Under the pieces are notes generated by a model. The model worked only from the letters and a program-made list of their open reading frames with translations. It made no database searches and was not told where the DNA came from. From Hafnia psychrotolerans (GTDB lineage Bacteria; Pseudomonadota; Gammaproteobacteria; Enterobacterales; Enterobacteriaceae), in assembly GCF_014639435.1 (NCBI RefSeq), contig NZ_BMFZ01000011.1, positions 1-64,000 on the forward strand: a DNA stretch of 64,000 bases, in the 5' to 3' direction. Both the position numbers and the translations under genes were made by a program. Of this stretch, positions 34,012 to 43,912 are shown piece after piece (positions within the stretch are counted from its first letter, which is position 1; each line of letters begins with the position of its first letter).

Positions 34012-35349
34012 ATGAGCAAACCACAAAGCAATGTCTCCAGCGGACAGGGCCTGTTCGAGCGTTTATTTAAGCTGACGCAGCACGGCACTACCGTTCGTAC
34101 TGAAACTATCGCCGGACTGACCACGTTCCTGACCATGGTGTATATCGTGTTCGTGAATCCGCAGATCCTTGGTGTGGCTGGCATGGATAAGTCGGCCGTT
34201 TTTGTGACCACCTGTCTGATTGCCGCCTTTGGCAGCATCCTGATGGGACTGATTGCTAATCTGCCCGTCGCACTGGCACCCGCCATGGGCCTGAATGCGT
34301 TCTTCGCTTTTGTGGTGGTTGGCGCGATGGGCATTTCATGGCAAGTCGGCATGGGTGCTATTTTCTGGGGCGCAATCGGTTTCCTTTTGCTGACAATTTT
34401 CCGTATCCGCTACTGGATGATCGCCAACATTCCGGCCAGTCTGAGGATCGGGATCACTGCCGGTATCGGCCTGTTCATTGGCATGATGGGGTTGAAAAAT
34501 GCCGGCATTATTGTTGCGAACCCAGACACCATCGTCACTATCGGTAATTTAACGTCACATAATGTTCTGCTCGGCGCACTGGGCTTCTTCATTATTGCTG
34601 TGCTGGCGTCGCGTAATATTCACGCGGCGGTTCTGGTTTCTATCGTGATAACCACGGTGATTGGGCTGGCAATTGGTGATGTGCATTACACCGGTATTTT
34701 CTCTATGCCACCCAGTGTGATGTCAGTGGTGGGACAGGTTGATATTAAAGGGGCGTTAAATATTGGTCTGGCGGGGGTTATTTTCTCCTTCATGCTGGTC
34801 AACCTGTTTGACTCCTCCGGTACACTTATCGGTGTAACCGATAAAGCCGGGCTGACCGATGCCAACGGCAAGTTCCCGCAGATGAAACAGGCGCTGTACG
34901 TTGATAGTATCGCTTCGGTTGCCGGTGCGGTGGTCGGAACGTCCTCAGTAACCGCGTATATCGAGAGCTCCTCCGGCGTTTCCGTGGGTGGCCGTACCGG
35001 ACTCACTGCGGTAGTGACCGGTATTCTGTTCCTGCTGGTGATTTTCATCTCTCCGCTGGCCGGTATGGTGCCCGCATACGCTGCTGCTGGCGCGCTGATC
35101 TATGTCGGCGTACTGATGACCTCCAGTCTGGCTCGCGTTACCTGGGATGACCTGACTGAAGCTGTTCCAGCGTTTGTCACTGCCGTGATGATGCCGTTCA
35201 GCTTCTCGATCACCGAAGGTATCGCGCTGGGCTTTATCTCTTACGTGGTGATGAAACTCGGTACTGGCCGCTGGAGAGAAATCAGCCCTTGTGTGGTGGT
35301 GGTGGCGTTGTTGTTCGTGCTGAAAATTGCGTTTGTTGACAGCCACTAA
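34012..35349 (+). CDS. adeP: Adenine permease AdeP
   Basis: AdeP (formerly YieG) is a high-affinity adenine:H+ symporter of the NCS2/AzgA-like purine permease family. It has 445 residues with about 12-13 hydrophobic segments. Family segments include GLTTFLTMVYIVFVNPQIL, LPVALAPAMGLNAFF and VNLFDSSGTLIGVTDKAGL. The leader contains a perfect hairpin, CAAAAAG (33947-33953) GATA CTTTTTG (33958-33964), of unknown role. I found no PurR-type palindrome upstream. It is followed by a bidirectional terminator. Confidence 0.93.
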   Translation: MSKPQSNVSSGQGLFERLFKLTQHGTTVRTETIAGLTTFLTMVYIVFVNPQILGVAGMDKSAVFVTTCLIAAFGSILMGLIANLPVALAPAMGLNAFFAFVVVGAMGISWQVGMGAIFWGAIGFLLLTIFRIRYWMIANIPASLRIGITAGIGLFIGMMGLKNAGIIVANPDTIVTIGNLTSHNVLLGALGFFIIAVLASRNIHAAVLVSIVITTVIGLAIGDVHYTGIFSMPPSVMSVVGQVDIKGALNIGLAGVIFSFMLVNLFDSSGTLIGVTDKAGLTDANGKFPQMKQALYVDSIASVAGAVVGTSSVTAYIESSSGVSVGGRTGLTAVVTGILFLLVIFISPLAGMVPAYAAAGALIYVGVLMTSSLARVTWDDLTEAVPAFVTAVMMPFSFSITEGIALGFISYVVMKLGTGRWREISPCVVVVALLFVLKIAFVDSH

Positions 35350-35370
35350 GTTCTTCGAATAGTGCCATAG

Positions 35371-35400
35371 AAAAGCCCGCAAAATTCTGCGGGCTTTTTT
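35371..35400. terminator. Bidirectional terminator between adeP and chrR
   Basis: AAAGCCCGCA (35372-35381) pairs with TGCGGGCTTT (35388-35397), giving a 10-base-pair stem with T-runs on both strands. It serves adeP from the left and chrR from the right. Confidence 0.9.
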
Positions 35401-35417
35401 GTTTCTTCGCGGGGATA

Positions 35418-35990
35418 TTATTTCAGCGCGACCCGGCGGGTGTAATCAGCAAATGCGGTCAGTTGACCGGTCAGGAAATCCAGCGTGGCCGGCTCGATCA
35501 CTTCGCCAATCTGCTCATCGACTTTGTTCTGAATCACGCCGCCCATAAATTCAGGACGGTTCATGACCATTGCATCGAGGAATACCAAAATTTGGCGCAG
35601 ATGATATTGACAGCGCGCACCGCCAATAGGTCCCATGGAACTGGTCTGGATCAGCACCGGTTTTCCCGACAAGGGCTGACCAGGTAAGCGTGATATCCAG
35701 TCGATAGCATTTTTAAGGCCACCAGGCACCGAGTAGTTATATTCTGGCGTGACGATAATCACGCCATCTGCCTGACGAATTTGTTCAGCAATGGCCTCGA
35801 TATCAGCCGGGAAACCCTCTTCTTGTTGAATATCTGCATCATATAACGGCAAGCTTCCAATCGATGGCAGAGCTTCAATGGTAACGCCTTCCGGAGCCAG
35901 TTTAGGCAAAGTACGCGCGATCATGGCGTTGTAAGAGCCTTTACGCAGGCTACCTAGCAGTGTGACAAACTTCAGTGGTTGAGTTGACAT
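35418..35990 (-). CDS. chrR: NAD(P)H-dependent FMN quinone/chromate reductase ChrR (YieF)
   Basis: This is a 190-residue flavoprotein that reduces quinones by two electrons and, in E. coli, chromate. It is soluble. The FMN phosphate loop is LLGSLRKGSYNAMIAR (residues 11-26), and the isoalloxazine-binding loop is PEYNYSVPGGLKNAIDW (about 81-97). QTSSMGPIGGARCQYHLR is also conserved. AGGAG lies 6 bases before the ATG. It shares a terminator with adeP. Confidence 0.92.
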   Translation of the reverse strand: MSTQPLKFVTLLGSLRKGSYNAMIARTLPKLAPEGVTIEALPSIGSLPLYDADIQQEEGFPADIEAIAEQIRQADGVIIVTPEYNYSVPGGLKNAIDWISRLPGQPLSGKPVLIQTSSMGPIGGARCQYHLRQILVFLDAMVMNRPEFMGGVIQNKVDEQIGEVIEPATLDFLTGQLTAFADYTRRVALK

Positions 35991-36088
35991 TGGCGACTCC
36001 TGTGATGGGTGAGTACTAAAATAAGTACGGGATTAATCTAGCCCAGGGTGTGATCGACTGGATAGCTTTTGGCACTCTGGCAGGGATG

Positions 36089-36814
36089 TTATTTCACCGG
36101 AGGCAGACTGGTGAATTTCATAAAATGTGGTGAATCAGACTGCTGTTGCGCTGACAATGTTTGCGTGCGCGTGAAACCGTTATCCGGGTCATAGTGCCAG
36201 CACAGCAGCCGCATGATCGAGGGCGTATGCGCGCATGCCCAAGTGAGAGAGCCGTCGATATCACTCATCACCTGCGCTTCGGGTGTGAGAGCTGAACGCA
36301 GGCGGCCCGATGCCGGGTTCAGACTCAGGCTATTTTCACCATACTCAGTCAGACCGGATAGTTTCAGCATACTTTGACGAATACACCAAAGCTGAAGAGC
36401 AGACTCCACGGGATCGCTTTGTTGGGTGATCCAAGTTTGCTCAACGGTTGATAACTGTGCCTGCTGCCGTGGGTTAATCAGCGCGCTGCGCGCATGGATG
36501 ATTTCTAGGTCGAGACCGACCTTACCTTCACTACTGAGCATGACGCCTGCTGTACTGCCTGCGAAGGCCAGGCTGAAATCCGGGAGATTGGGCGATTCAA
36601 AACTCGGGCGGCCGCTGGGCAAAATAATGATAGTGGGCAACTCAGTGATGCCGTAAAGATAAAACATCATTTCTGCCAGCAGAACACGACCCGTTAAAAA
36701 GCGTTTGCGCTGTTTTTCGGAAAGAGTTCTTGCGGATAATATTACGTCGGCGGGAAGGCGGTGAGTATCAGTCTCAGGATCCGTAGCTACCCATTTAGCA
36801 AAGTGGCACGCCAT
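36089..36814 (-). CDS. yieE: 4'-phosphopantetheinyl transferase family protein YieE
   Basis: A 241-residue Sfp-type phosphopantetheinyl transferase homologue. The magnesium-binding motif is VGLDLEII (about residues 98-105), and the second motif (W..K/R..LKL) is represented by LWCIRQSMLKLSGL near 150. Such enzymes attach phosphopantetheine to carrier proteins; the physiological substrate of YieE is not clear. GGAG lies 6 bases before the ATG. The segment is less conserved against E. coli than its neighbours, judged from memory. Confidence 0.75.
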   Translation of the reverse strand: MACHFAKWVATDPETDTHRLPADVILSARTLSEKQRKRFLTGRVLLAEMMFYLYGITELPTIIILPSGRPSFESPNLPDFSLAFAGSTAGVMLSSEGKVGLDLEIIHARSALINPRQQAQLSTVEQTWITQQSDPVESALQLWCIRQSMLKLSGLTEYGENSLSLNPASGRLRSALTPEAQVMSDIDGSLTWACAHTPSIMRLLCWHYDPDNGFTRTQTLSAQQQSDSPHFMKFTSLPPVK

Positions 36815-37041
36815 CGTTCACTCCATGATTAATGGTTCGGCTTATTTTCTCTCAGGGTTGGGAGAATAACATTAAGATAAATCATTAAAAATAGCTGAAA
36901 ATCTGCTCTTAATCTGCTTGAAAAAACGTGATGAGCGCAAAAAAGGTGGCCCAGTTCACATCCTCATGTTGTTGTTGATAAAAGTTGCATAACGAACCCT
37001 CTTTGAGCCCCCAAATACAACACCTAATGACGACAAAAGCA

Positions 37042-37068
37042 TAAAGAAACGTCGGAAAATGCCGTTAG
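37042..37068 (+). promoter_or_regulatory. Candidate sigma-28 (FliA) promoter for the chemoreceptor gene
   Basis: TAAAGAAA (37042-37049) and GCCGTTAG (37061-37068) are separated by 11 bases. The FliA consensus is TAAAGTTT-N11-GCCGATAA, so both halves match 6 of 8 with exact spacing. It lies 46 bases before the chemoreceptor start codon, which fits flagellar co-regulation. Confidence 0.7.
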
Positions 37069-37113
37069 TACTAAAGCAGCGAGATCGCTGCTTTGCCTGC
37101 GAGCACCGCGAAA

Positions 37114-39009
37114 ATGTTAAAAACAACACAATCACGCTTTATCGCTTTAATCAGCTTGTTTTTCATTTTACTGATTATTGTTACGCTCATCGTTATCCAG
37201 GTATTTATCTCTCCCAAACTGAAGCAGGCTGAGAGTCTATTGGTCGCAGGCCAGGTGGGCGATGTCGCCGTGGTCATCAACGACCGCCTGAACAAAGTCG
37301 AGTCGCAGGTTCGCAGTATCACTCAAAGTGTGGCACAGATGGACAGCGCGTCAATCGATGCTCTGTTGCCTTCGCTGGTGGATCAGTACGGAGACAGTGC
37401 GGTGTTTGGTGGAGGTATCTGGCCGTTACCCAATCAACGCGATCCTTCTAAGGTTAAGTTCAGCAGTTTCTTTGCCCGCAACGGCAACAATAAATTGACC
37501 GTCAATACATTCTGGAACAGTGCAGAATCGCCAAACTATTTTGAGCAATCCTGGTATTTGGCTGCACTAAAAGGCGAAAAAGGGCGGTGTGTTTGGGCTC
37601 CCGCTTACTTTGATGACGCCAGCACTCAGCCGCGAACTAACTGCGCGATGGCCATTTATAAAGGCGATAAGCAGTGGGGTGTGGCAACCATCGACGTGAC
37701 TCTGGGCTTCTTCAACCAATTGGTTATCGATATGGAGAAAAAAGTCCACGCGACGATTTACATCGTTGAGCAGAATGGCACCCTCGTTGGCACGAGCAAA
37801 AGCAGCGACGAAAAACTGCCTAAACTGGCTTCACTTGGTGAGCAGTCACCGCTGGCAGCACAGATCCGCAAAAGTCTCGATCAGATAAAAGACAGTCGCA
37901 ATCTTGAAGTGCAGTACAGCAATGACGGTATAGATCACACCCTGTTTATGAGCAAAATTCAGGGGCCATGGTACATCGTGACCGACATGCCAACCAGCCA
38001 GTTGCTGCAACGTACCCACAGTATTCTCGCCAGTCTGGGATTAGTGCAAATCCCGATGGTATTACTGTTGTTACTGATTCTGGTTATTGCTATCAAAATC
38101 TTCATGCGGCAGCTTGCAGCGCTGAATAAAAATATCAGTCAGCTTTCAGCTGGCGGCGCCGATTTGACGCAGCGTTTACCCCAAAGCAGTAGTCCGGAAT
38201 TTGACGAAGTAAACCGTAGCTTTAACAACTTCCTCGACTTTTTGCAGTCTATCCTCAAACAGGTCGGTGACAGCACATTGGCCATCGCGTCAGCGTCACG
38301 CCAGATTGCCAGCGGTAACCTTGATCTTTCGGCACGAACGGAGGAACAGGCGAGCTCCATCGAACAAACCGCAGCATCAATGGAGCAGTTGACCAGCACG
38401 GTGAAGCAAAACGCTGGAAATGCTGAAGGGGCTAACCAGTTGGCGCGTGATGCTTCGGCAGTGGCTGAAAAAGGCACGCGGGTCGTGCGGCAGGTGGTGG
38501 AGACAATGGGTTCCATCAATGGGTCATCGAAAAAAATCGTCGATATCATTAGTGTGATCGACGGTATCGCTTTCCAGACCAACATTCTGGCACTGAACGC
38601 GGCGGTTGAAGCGGCGCGTGCCGGTGAACAAGGGCGTGGTTTCGCGGTGGTTGCCTCTGAAGTGCGCAGTCTGGCTCAGCGCTCAGCGACATCTGCGCGC
38701 GAAATCAAGAAGCTCATCGAAGACTCCGTCGCAAATATCACCACCGGTAGCCAGTTGGTCGCCACCGCAGGCAGCACCATGGATGAATTGGTGGTTGGCG
38801 TTAACAATGTGGCAACATTGATGAGTGAGATCATGTCTTCAAGCCAGGAGCAAAGTCTTGGCATTGAGCAGGTAAACATAGCCATCACTCAGCTTGATAA
38901 CACCACACAGCAAAATGCCGCGCTGGTGGAACAGGTTTCAGCCGCAGCTCAGGCCATGCAGGACCAAACGTTGCAACTGGAAACCGTGGTAGCAAGCTTT
39001 AAACTCTGA
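37114..39009 (+). CDS. Methyl-accepting chemotaxis protein with dCache-type sensor
   Basis: A 631-residue transmembrane chemoreceptor. TM1 is at about residues 8-30; a periplasmic Cache-like ligand domain (about 35-300, with [14 protein letters not shown] and [13 protein letters not shown]) follows. TM2 is near 310-335, then HAMP and a cytoplasmic signalling domain whose tip is [20 protein letters not shown] (about 487-506). The C-terminus (VVASFKL) lacks an NWETF-like CheR/CheB tether. The ATG at 37114 is preferred over TTG at 37093. The ligand cannot be predicted. It has its own terminator and probably a flagellar promoter. E. coli has no receptor at this locus. Confidence 0.9.
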   Translation: MLKTTQSRFIALISLFFILLIIVTLIVIQVFISPKLKQAESLLVAGQVGDVAVVINDRLNKVESQVRSITQSVAQMDSASIDALLPSLVDQYGDSAVFGGGIWPLPNQRDPSKVKFSSFFARNGNNKLTVNTFWNSAESPNYFEQSWYLAALKGEKGRCVWAPAYFDDASTQPRTNCAMAIYKGDKQWGVATIDVTLGFFNQLVIDMEKKVHATIYIVEQNGTLVGTSKSSDEKLPKLASLGEQSPLAAQIRKSLDQIKDSRNLEVQYSNDGIDHTLFMSKIQGPWYIVTDMPTSQLLQRTHSILASLGLVQIPMVLLLLLILVIAIKIFMRQLAALNKNISQLSAGGADLTQRLPQSSSPEFDEVNRSFNNFLDFLQSILKQVGDSTLAIASASRQIASGNLDLSARTEEQASSIEQTAASMEQLTSTVKQNAGNAEGANQLARDASAVAEKGTRVVRQVVETMGSINGSSKKIVDIISVIDGIAFQTNILALNAAVEAARAGEQGRGFAVVASEVRSLAQRSATSAREIKKLIEDSVANITTGSQLVATAGSTMDELVVGVNNVATLMSEIMSSSQEQSLGIEQVNIAITQLDNTTQQNAALVEQVSAAAQAMQDQTLQLETVVASFKL

Positions 39010-39027
39010 CTTTTTGCATACATACTC

Positions 39028-39057
39028 AAGCCCGGCAGATAACCGCCGGGCTTTTCT
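39028..39057 (+). terminator. Intrinsic terminator after the chemoreceptor gene
   Basis: AAGCCCGGC (39028-39036) pairs with GCCGGGCTT (39045-39053), followed by TTCT on the plus strand. The stem is strong, the T-run short. Confidence 0.8.
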
Positions 39058-39061
39058 CGTT

Positions 39062-39083
39062 CTGGCGGGATATATCCTGCCAG
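39062..39083. other. 22-base near-perfect palindrome upstream of the cytochrome c gene
   Basis: CTGGCGGGATA (39062-39072) is followed by TATCCTGCCAG (39073-39083); the arms are complementary except one G/T pair. It lies about 40 bases before the cytochrome c start and just after the upstream terminator. It could be an operator or a second hairpin; nothing decides between these. Confidence 0.5.
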
Positions 39084-39123
39084 CCCGGCATGAAAATATC
39101 ATACTTAACCAATGGTTGAATGC

Positions 39124-40422
39124 ATGAGTGCATGGATTAAAACGAGAATGGTAGGGTACGCCGCCATCGTGTTGTGGCGCTGCCTGAGCAGTGCCGGGGC
39201 TCAGGCTGCTACGTTGGATCCTGCACAAATCAACGCGGGTGAATATCTGTCGCGCATGGGGGATTGTGCCGCTTGCCATACCGCTGCGGGCGGCAAGCCG
39301 TTCGCTGGTGGCCTGAAAATGAGCACGCCGGTGGGTGCTATCTATTCCAGCAATATCACGCCGGATAAAAATACCGGGATTGGTCATTACAGTGAGAAAG
39401 ATTTTAGTAAAGCCCTGCGCCAGGGGATTGCTAAAGATGGGCATCATCTCTATCCGGCTATGCCTTATCCGTCATTCAGTAAAATAACAGATAGTGATGT
39501 ACATGATTTATATGTCTATATTACACAACGAGTTGTTGCGGTTGATCAGAAAAACCGCGGTAGTGATATCTCTTTTCCGCTGAATATGCGTTGGCCGTTA
39601 GCGGTCTGGAACACGGTTTTCCTCGAGAAAAAGCCCTATTATTCTGATCCGCAAAAAACCGCTGACTGGAACCGGGGAGCTTATCTGGTTCAGGGATTAG
39701 GGCATTGCGGCAGCTGTCATACTCCTCGTGGCGTGGGTTATCAGGAAAAAGCACTGGATCAGAATTCAAAATATTATCTTTCCGGCGGCACGCTGGAGGG
39801 CTGGCATGCGCCAAACCTACGTGGGGATGCGACAACCGGCCTCGGGCAGTGGAATGCAGCTGAGATTGGTCAGTTCCTTAAAGTCGGGCACACCGAAAGG
39901 GCAACGGCCTTCGGCTCAATGACGGAAGTTATTCACAATAGCACGCAATATCTCAACGATGCCGACCGGCAGGCGATAGCGGTTTACCTGAAATCATTAC
40001 CGGCAGACGGCAATTATCGGGCACAGGTGAATAATAATGCGACGACTAAAGCGCTGGACGCTGAAATCTCCACCGCACCAGGTGCACAGATTTATGTGGA
40101 TAATTGCCTCGATTGCCATCTTTCCAGCGGACAGGGTGAGGCAAATCGTTATCCGACGTTGGCGCAAAACCCGGTAGTGGTGAGCGACGATCCGTCTTCC
40201 CTGATCAATCTGGTGCTGAACGGATCCCGCGCGCCTGCAACACAGTTTTCATCGAAACCGGTTAAAATGCCGGGCTTTGCGGCGGATCTGGACGACCAGC
40301 AGATCGCCGATGTAGTGACGTTTATCCGCCACGGATGGGGAAATCAGGCCAGCACGGTCAGCGCCGGACAGGTGAAAGAGATGCGCCAACTAACGGCGAA
40401 TAAAAATCAGGCCGATCAGTAA
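39124..40422 (+). CDS. Three-haem c-type cytochrome (dehydrogenase cytochrome subunit type)
   Basis: A 432-residue periplasmic multihaem cytochrome. A signal peptide (about residues 1-28, ending GAQA) is followed by three class I cytochrome c domains with haem motifs CAACH (residues 48-52), CGSCH near 197 and CLDCH near 331. The layout matches cytochrome subunits of membrane-bound alcohol, gluconate or sorbitol dehydrogenases, which pass electrons to ubiquinone. No dehydrogenase large subunit lies next to it. The ATG at 39124 (MSAWIKTRM) gives a better signal peptide than the ATG at 39112; neither has a strong Shine-Dalgarno sequence. Its partner enzyme must be elsewhere or lost. Confidence 0.85.
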   Translation: MSAWIKTRMVGYAAIVLWRCLSSAGAQAATLDPAQINAGEYLSRMGDCAACHTAAGGKPFAGGLKMSTPVGAIYSSNITPDKNTGIGHYSEKDFSKALRQGIAKDGHHLYPAMPYPSFSKITDSDVHDLYVYITQRVVAVDQKNRGSDISFPLNMRWPLAVWNTVFLEKKPYYSDPQKTADWNRGAYLVQGLGHCGSCHTPRGVGYQEKALDQNSKYYLSGGTLEGWHAPNLRGDATTGLGQWNAAEIGQFLKVGHTERATAFGSMTEVIHNSTQYLNDADRQAIAVYLKSLPADGNYRAQVNNNATTKALDAEISTAPGAQIYVDNCLDCHLSSGQGEANRYPTLAQNPVVVSDDPSSLINLVLNGSRAPATQFSSKPVKMPGFAADLDDQQIADVVTFIRHGWGNQASTVSAGQVKEMRQLTANKNQADQ

Positions 40423-40446
40423 TCTGCATTTTCCACAAAGAAGTGA

Positions 40447-40779
40447 ATCAGACTGGTAAGCTTCGGGCGCGGCCTGAAATCAGGGAGATACACCCGATTG
40501 ATCGGCCAAAAATTCCTTAATGATGGCGGTTCGATCACTCTGACCCGCGGTATTATCGCCGAAGAGCCTATCTGGCAGGGAGCCAACGCCACTACGGTGA
40601 ATGCCGCCGTCGAAGGTTTTGTCCGCGGTGCAGCCATCGAATTACCGCGCGGGATCCGCATCAATGGCGTCAGCCCGACGGTGGTTGAGGAATCGCTGCA
40701 AAGTTACGGCCCGTTCTTCCCCGGCTTCGAAGCGGCACCGGCCGCACGTGTGGCAAAAGCGTATCGCCGCAGCGTGTAA
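40447..40779 (+). pseudogene. Remnant of a short-chain dehydrogenase
   Basis: This open stretch encodes an internal-to-C-terminal piece of a small SDR protein of about 200 residues. IGQKFLNDGGSITLTRGI is followed by the cofactor-site region NAAVEGFVRGAAIELPRGI and RINGVSPTVVEESLQSYGPFFPGFE. The N-terminal Rossmann glycine motif is absent; before IGQKF only GLKSGRYTRL remains, which resembles a collapsed GL.SKLMGQ segment. The product stops at RRSV where relatives continue with a few more residues. There is no start codon context. It is therefore a decayed gene, lying between the orphan cytochrome gene and the convergent mnmE. Confidence 0.75.
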
Positions 40780-40797
40780 GGTTCTCAGACCGATAAA

Positions 40798-42162
40798 TCA
40801 CTTACCAATGCAGAAACTCGAGAAGATGCGTCCCAGCAAATCATCGGAGGTGAACTCGCCGGTGATTTCACTTAGGGCAAGTTGTGATATGCGCAGCTCT
40901 TCAGCCAAGAGTTCCCCTGCGCGGGCACCGAGAAGCTGGTCTTTACCCTGTAGAAGATGCTCTGCTGCCAGCTCCAGCGCCTGTAAGTGACGGCGACGGG
41001 CGAGGAATCCACCTTCCATGTTGTGATTGAAACCCATGACCTGTTTCAGATGATCGCGCAGCAGATCGATACCGTCGCCGGTACGGGCGGAAAGACGAAT
41101 AAGTGAGTGACCATTCACTTCCGTCTGGCCTAGTGCTTCGCCAGTAATATCGGCTTTGTTGCGCACTACGACGATAGGTAGCGATGCCGGCAGGCGCGCC
41201 ATAAACTCTGGCCAGATGTCGGCAGGCTCGGTTGCGGATGTCGTCGTGCCATCGACCATGAACAGCACTAAATCAGCTTGTTCGATCTCATTCCACGCAC
41301 GTTCGATACCAATACGCTCCACTTCGTCGCTGGCTTCGCGCAGACCGGCAGTGTCGATGATATGCAAAGGCATGCCATCGAGATGAATGTGCTCACGCAG
41401 AACGTCGCGGGTGGTACCGGCGATGTCGGTGACGATCGCCGCTTCGCGACCCGCTAGGGCGTTCAGCAAGCTGGATTTACCGGCGTTAGGGCGACCTGCA
41501 ATGACCACTTTCATCCCTTCACGCAGCAGGCTGCCCTGACGGGCTTCGGCGCGCACGGCATCGAGATCACTCATCACAGTGTTGAGTTTGGCTTCAATTT
41601 TACCGTCAGACAAGAAGTCGATTTCTTCATCCGGGAAATCGATGGCCGCTTCGACAAAGATTCGCAGGTGAGTAAGTGCTTCCACCAATTGATGAATACG
41701 CTTTGAGAAGGCACCTTGTAATGAGTTAACCGCCGAACGGGCCGCTTGTTCGGAACTGGCGTCAATTAGATCAGCGATAGCTTCAGCTTGGGCCAGATCC
41801 AGCTTGTCATTGAGGAAGGCGCGTTCGGAGAATTCACCGGGGCGCGCAATGCGTACGCCGTCCAGCGATATAATACGTTTTAGCAGTAAATCGAGGATCA
41901 CCGGGCCGCCGTGGCCTTGCAGTTCCAGCACATCTTCGCCAGTGAAAGAGTTAGGGCCGGGGAACCACAGCGCGATGCCCTGATCCAGCGTGCTGCCATC
42001 TGCGTCCTGAAACGGCAGATAATCGGCATAACGGGGTTTGGGCAGCTTACCTAAGACAGCCTGTGCCACATCCCGCGCCGCTCGGCCTGAAATGCGCAAA
42101 ATGCCAACGCCGCCTCGGCCGGGAGGCGTTGCCTGGGCAATGATGGTATCTGAGGTACTCAT
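40798..42162 (-). CDS. mnmE: tRNA uridine-5-carboxymethylaminomethyl modification GTPase MnmE (TrmE)
   Basis: MnmE is the GTPase partner of MnmG in wobble-uridine modification of tRNA. It has 454 residues: an N-terminal tetrahydrofolate-binding domain ([20 protein letters not shown], residues about 6-25), a central G domain with P-loop [21 protein letters not shown] and NKAD, and a helical domain ending in the essential FSSFCIGK. All motifs are present. It lies next to yidC as in E. coli; the tna operon that follows it there is replaced here by the chemoreceptor/cytochrome segment. Confidence 0.96.
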   Translation of the reverse strand: MSTSDTIIAQATPPGRGGVGILRISGRAARDVAQAVLGKLPKPRYADYLPFQDADGSTLDQGIALWFPGPNSFTGEDVLELQGHGGPVILDLLLKRIISLDGVRIARPGEFSERAFLNDKLDLAQAEAIADLIDASSEQAARSAVNSLQGAFSKRIHQLVEALTHLRIFVEAAIDFPDEEIDFLSDGKIEAKLNTVMSDLDAVRAEARQGSLLREGMKVVIAGRPNAGKSSLLNALAGREAAIVTDIAGTTRDVLREHIHLDGMPLHIIDTAGLREASDEVERIGIERAWNEIEQADLVLFMVDGTTTSATEPADIWPEFMARLPASLPIVVVRNKADITGEALGQTEVNGHSLIRLSARTGDGIDLLRDHLKQVMGFNHNMEGGFLARRRHLQALELAAEHLLQGKDQLLGARAGELLAEELRISQLALSEITGEFTSDDLLGRIFSSFCIGK

Positions 42163-42198
42163 AGCTGTTTATCTCTTTTAGACTTTTACTGATATGCA

Positions 42199-42222
42199 AA
42201 AGGCGGTCAAATGACCGCCTTT
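42199..42222 (-). terminator. Hairpin terminator between yidC and mnmE
   Basis: AAAGGCGGTCA (42199-42209) pairs with TGACCGCCTTT (42212-42222). The stem is 11 base pairs and almost loop-less, so the inner pairs must open; on the minus strand the stem ends in TTTT. It would end or attenuate the rpmH-rnpA-yidD-yidC transcript before mnmE. Confidence 0.7.
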
Positions 42223-42275
42223 GTCTTTTTATCATCAAGTTTAGCTGTCAGGACGAAAGTCGCCCTGACATTCAC

Positions 42276-43910
42276 TTATGACTTTTTCTTGTCGCGGCTG
42301 TGCAGGCCACGTTTTTCCAGACCGCGGTAAATCAATTGCTGCTGGAGAATGGTCACCAGGTTACTGACGATGTAGTACACCACCAGACCAGACGGGAACC
42401 ACAGGAAGAACACGGTGAAGATGACCGGCATGAAGGTCATGATCTTCTGCTGCATCGGGTCTGTGACGGTCGTTGGCGACATCTTCTGAATGAAGAACAT
42501 CGTAATACCCATCAGGACCGGCAGAATGTAGTACGGGTCTTGCGCTGACAGGTCATGGATCCACAGAGCAAACGGTGCGTGACGTAATTCAATGGAGCCC
42601 GACAGCATGTAATACAACGCCAGGAAGATTGGCATCTGGATAACCAGCGGCAGACAACCTCCCAACGGATTCACTTTCTCAGCTTTATACAGCGCCATCA
42701 TCTCCTGACTCATGCGCTGTTTGTCATCACCAATACGCTCACGCATAGCGGCCAGTTTTGGCTGCAGCATACGCATTTTGGCCATCGACGTGTATTGAGC
42801 GCGGGTCAGTGGGTACATGATACCGCGGACAATAAAGGTGATGATGATGATGGAGAAGCCCCAGTTACCGATGAAACCGTGAATGAACTTCAACAGTTTG
42901 AACAGTGGCTGAGAAATGAACCACAACCAGCCGTAGTCTACGGTGAGATCAAGGTGTGGCGCGATAGCGGCCATTTTGTCCTGAATTTCCGGGCCAACCC
43001 ACAAGGTCGAAGCAACTTGCTGCTGCGCACCAGGTTGAACAACAAACGGCGTACCTTTAAAGCCTACTGCTGAGATACCGTTGTTGGTCGTGGTGTAGAA
43101 GTGGTTGGTATCATTCGGTGATGGGATCCAGGCAGTTGCAAAATATTGCTGCAACATGGCAACCCAACCGCCTTGCGTCGTAACATTCAGCGCATCGCTT
43201 TTATCGAACGCATACTTCTGATATTTGTCATCGCTGGAAGAGTACGCTGCGCCGCGGAAAGTATGCAGAGCGAAGTTATTACTTCCGGTGTCTTTATGTT
43301 TCGGCAGGTCAGTGGTTTGACGCAACTGGCCGAACAGGGTCATTTCAAGCGGTGTCGAGGTCGTGTTGTTGATGTTGTACTCAACATTGACGGCATAAGA
43401 GCCACGCTTGATAACGAAGGTTTTGGTGATCACTGCGCCATTCTCAGCCGTATAAGTCAGAGGAATGCGCAATTCGGCCTGGCCTTCACCTAAAGTGAAG
43501 TCATCCTGGCTGGCTTTGAACAGAGGACGCTCGCCGTTTGCCGGGTTGTCAGGACCGTTTTTACCTGTCAGACCGCTTTGAGCCTGATAGACGAAATTAG
43601 GGGTGGTTTCCAGGAGTTGGAAAGGTTGATTTGAACCCAGAGTCGTTGGGTAAGCAGTCAGTAATGCCTGGTCAATGTCGCCACCACGGGTGTTGATGGT
43701 TAATGAAAGCACGTCAGTATTAACCGTGATCATTTTGCCCTGTCCGCTGCCAGGAACAGCCTGGTTAGCAGCATCGCCGTTAGCAGTATTCGCTGTCTGT
43801 TGCGTGGTCTGGTTGGCTGGTTGCGGAGCGTGGTCCGTCTGCCAGGCCTGCCAGATCATGAAAGACACGAACAGCAGAGCGATGAGAAAAAGATTGCGTT
43901 GCGAATCCAT
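42276..43910 (-). CDS. yidC: Membrane protein insertase YidC
   Basis: YidC inserts and folds inner-membrane proteins, alone or with SecYEG; F0 subunit c, also encoded in this window, is a classic client. It has 544 residues (548 in E. coli). TM1 ([18 protein letters not shown], residues 6-23) is followed by a large periplasmic domain (about 60-340) and five C-terminal membrane helices including [22 protein letters not shown], with the conserved catalytic-groove arginine. It ends with a basic tail. It lies 2 bases after yidD. Confidence 0.96.
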   Translation of the reverse strand: MDSQRNLFLIALLFVSFMIWQAWQTDHAPQPANQTTQQTANTANGDAANQAVPGSGQGKMITVNTDVLSLTINTRGGDIDQALLTAYPTTLGSNQPFQLLETTPNFVYQAQSGLTGKNGPDNPANGERPLFKASQDDFTLGEGQAELRIPLTYTAENGAVITKTFVIKRGSYAVNVEYNINNTTSTPLEMTLFGQLRQTTDLPKHKDTGSNNFALHTFRGAAYSSSDDKYQKYAFDKSDALNVTTQGGWVAMLQQYFATAWIPSPNDTNHFYTTTNNGISAVGFKGTPFVVQPGAQQQVASTLWVGPEIQDKMAAIAPHLDLTVDYGWLWFISQPLFKLLKFIHGFIGNWGFSIIIITFIVRGIMYPLTRAQYTSMAKMRMLQPKLAAMRERIGDDKQRMSQEMMALYKAEKVNPLGGCLPLVIQMPIFLALYYMLSGSIELRHAPFALWIHDLSAQDPYYILPVLMGITMFFIQKMSPTTVTDPMQQKIMTFMPVIFTVFFLWFPSGLVVYYIVSNLVTILQQQLIYRGLEKRGLHSRDKKKS

Positions 43911-43912
43911 CG

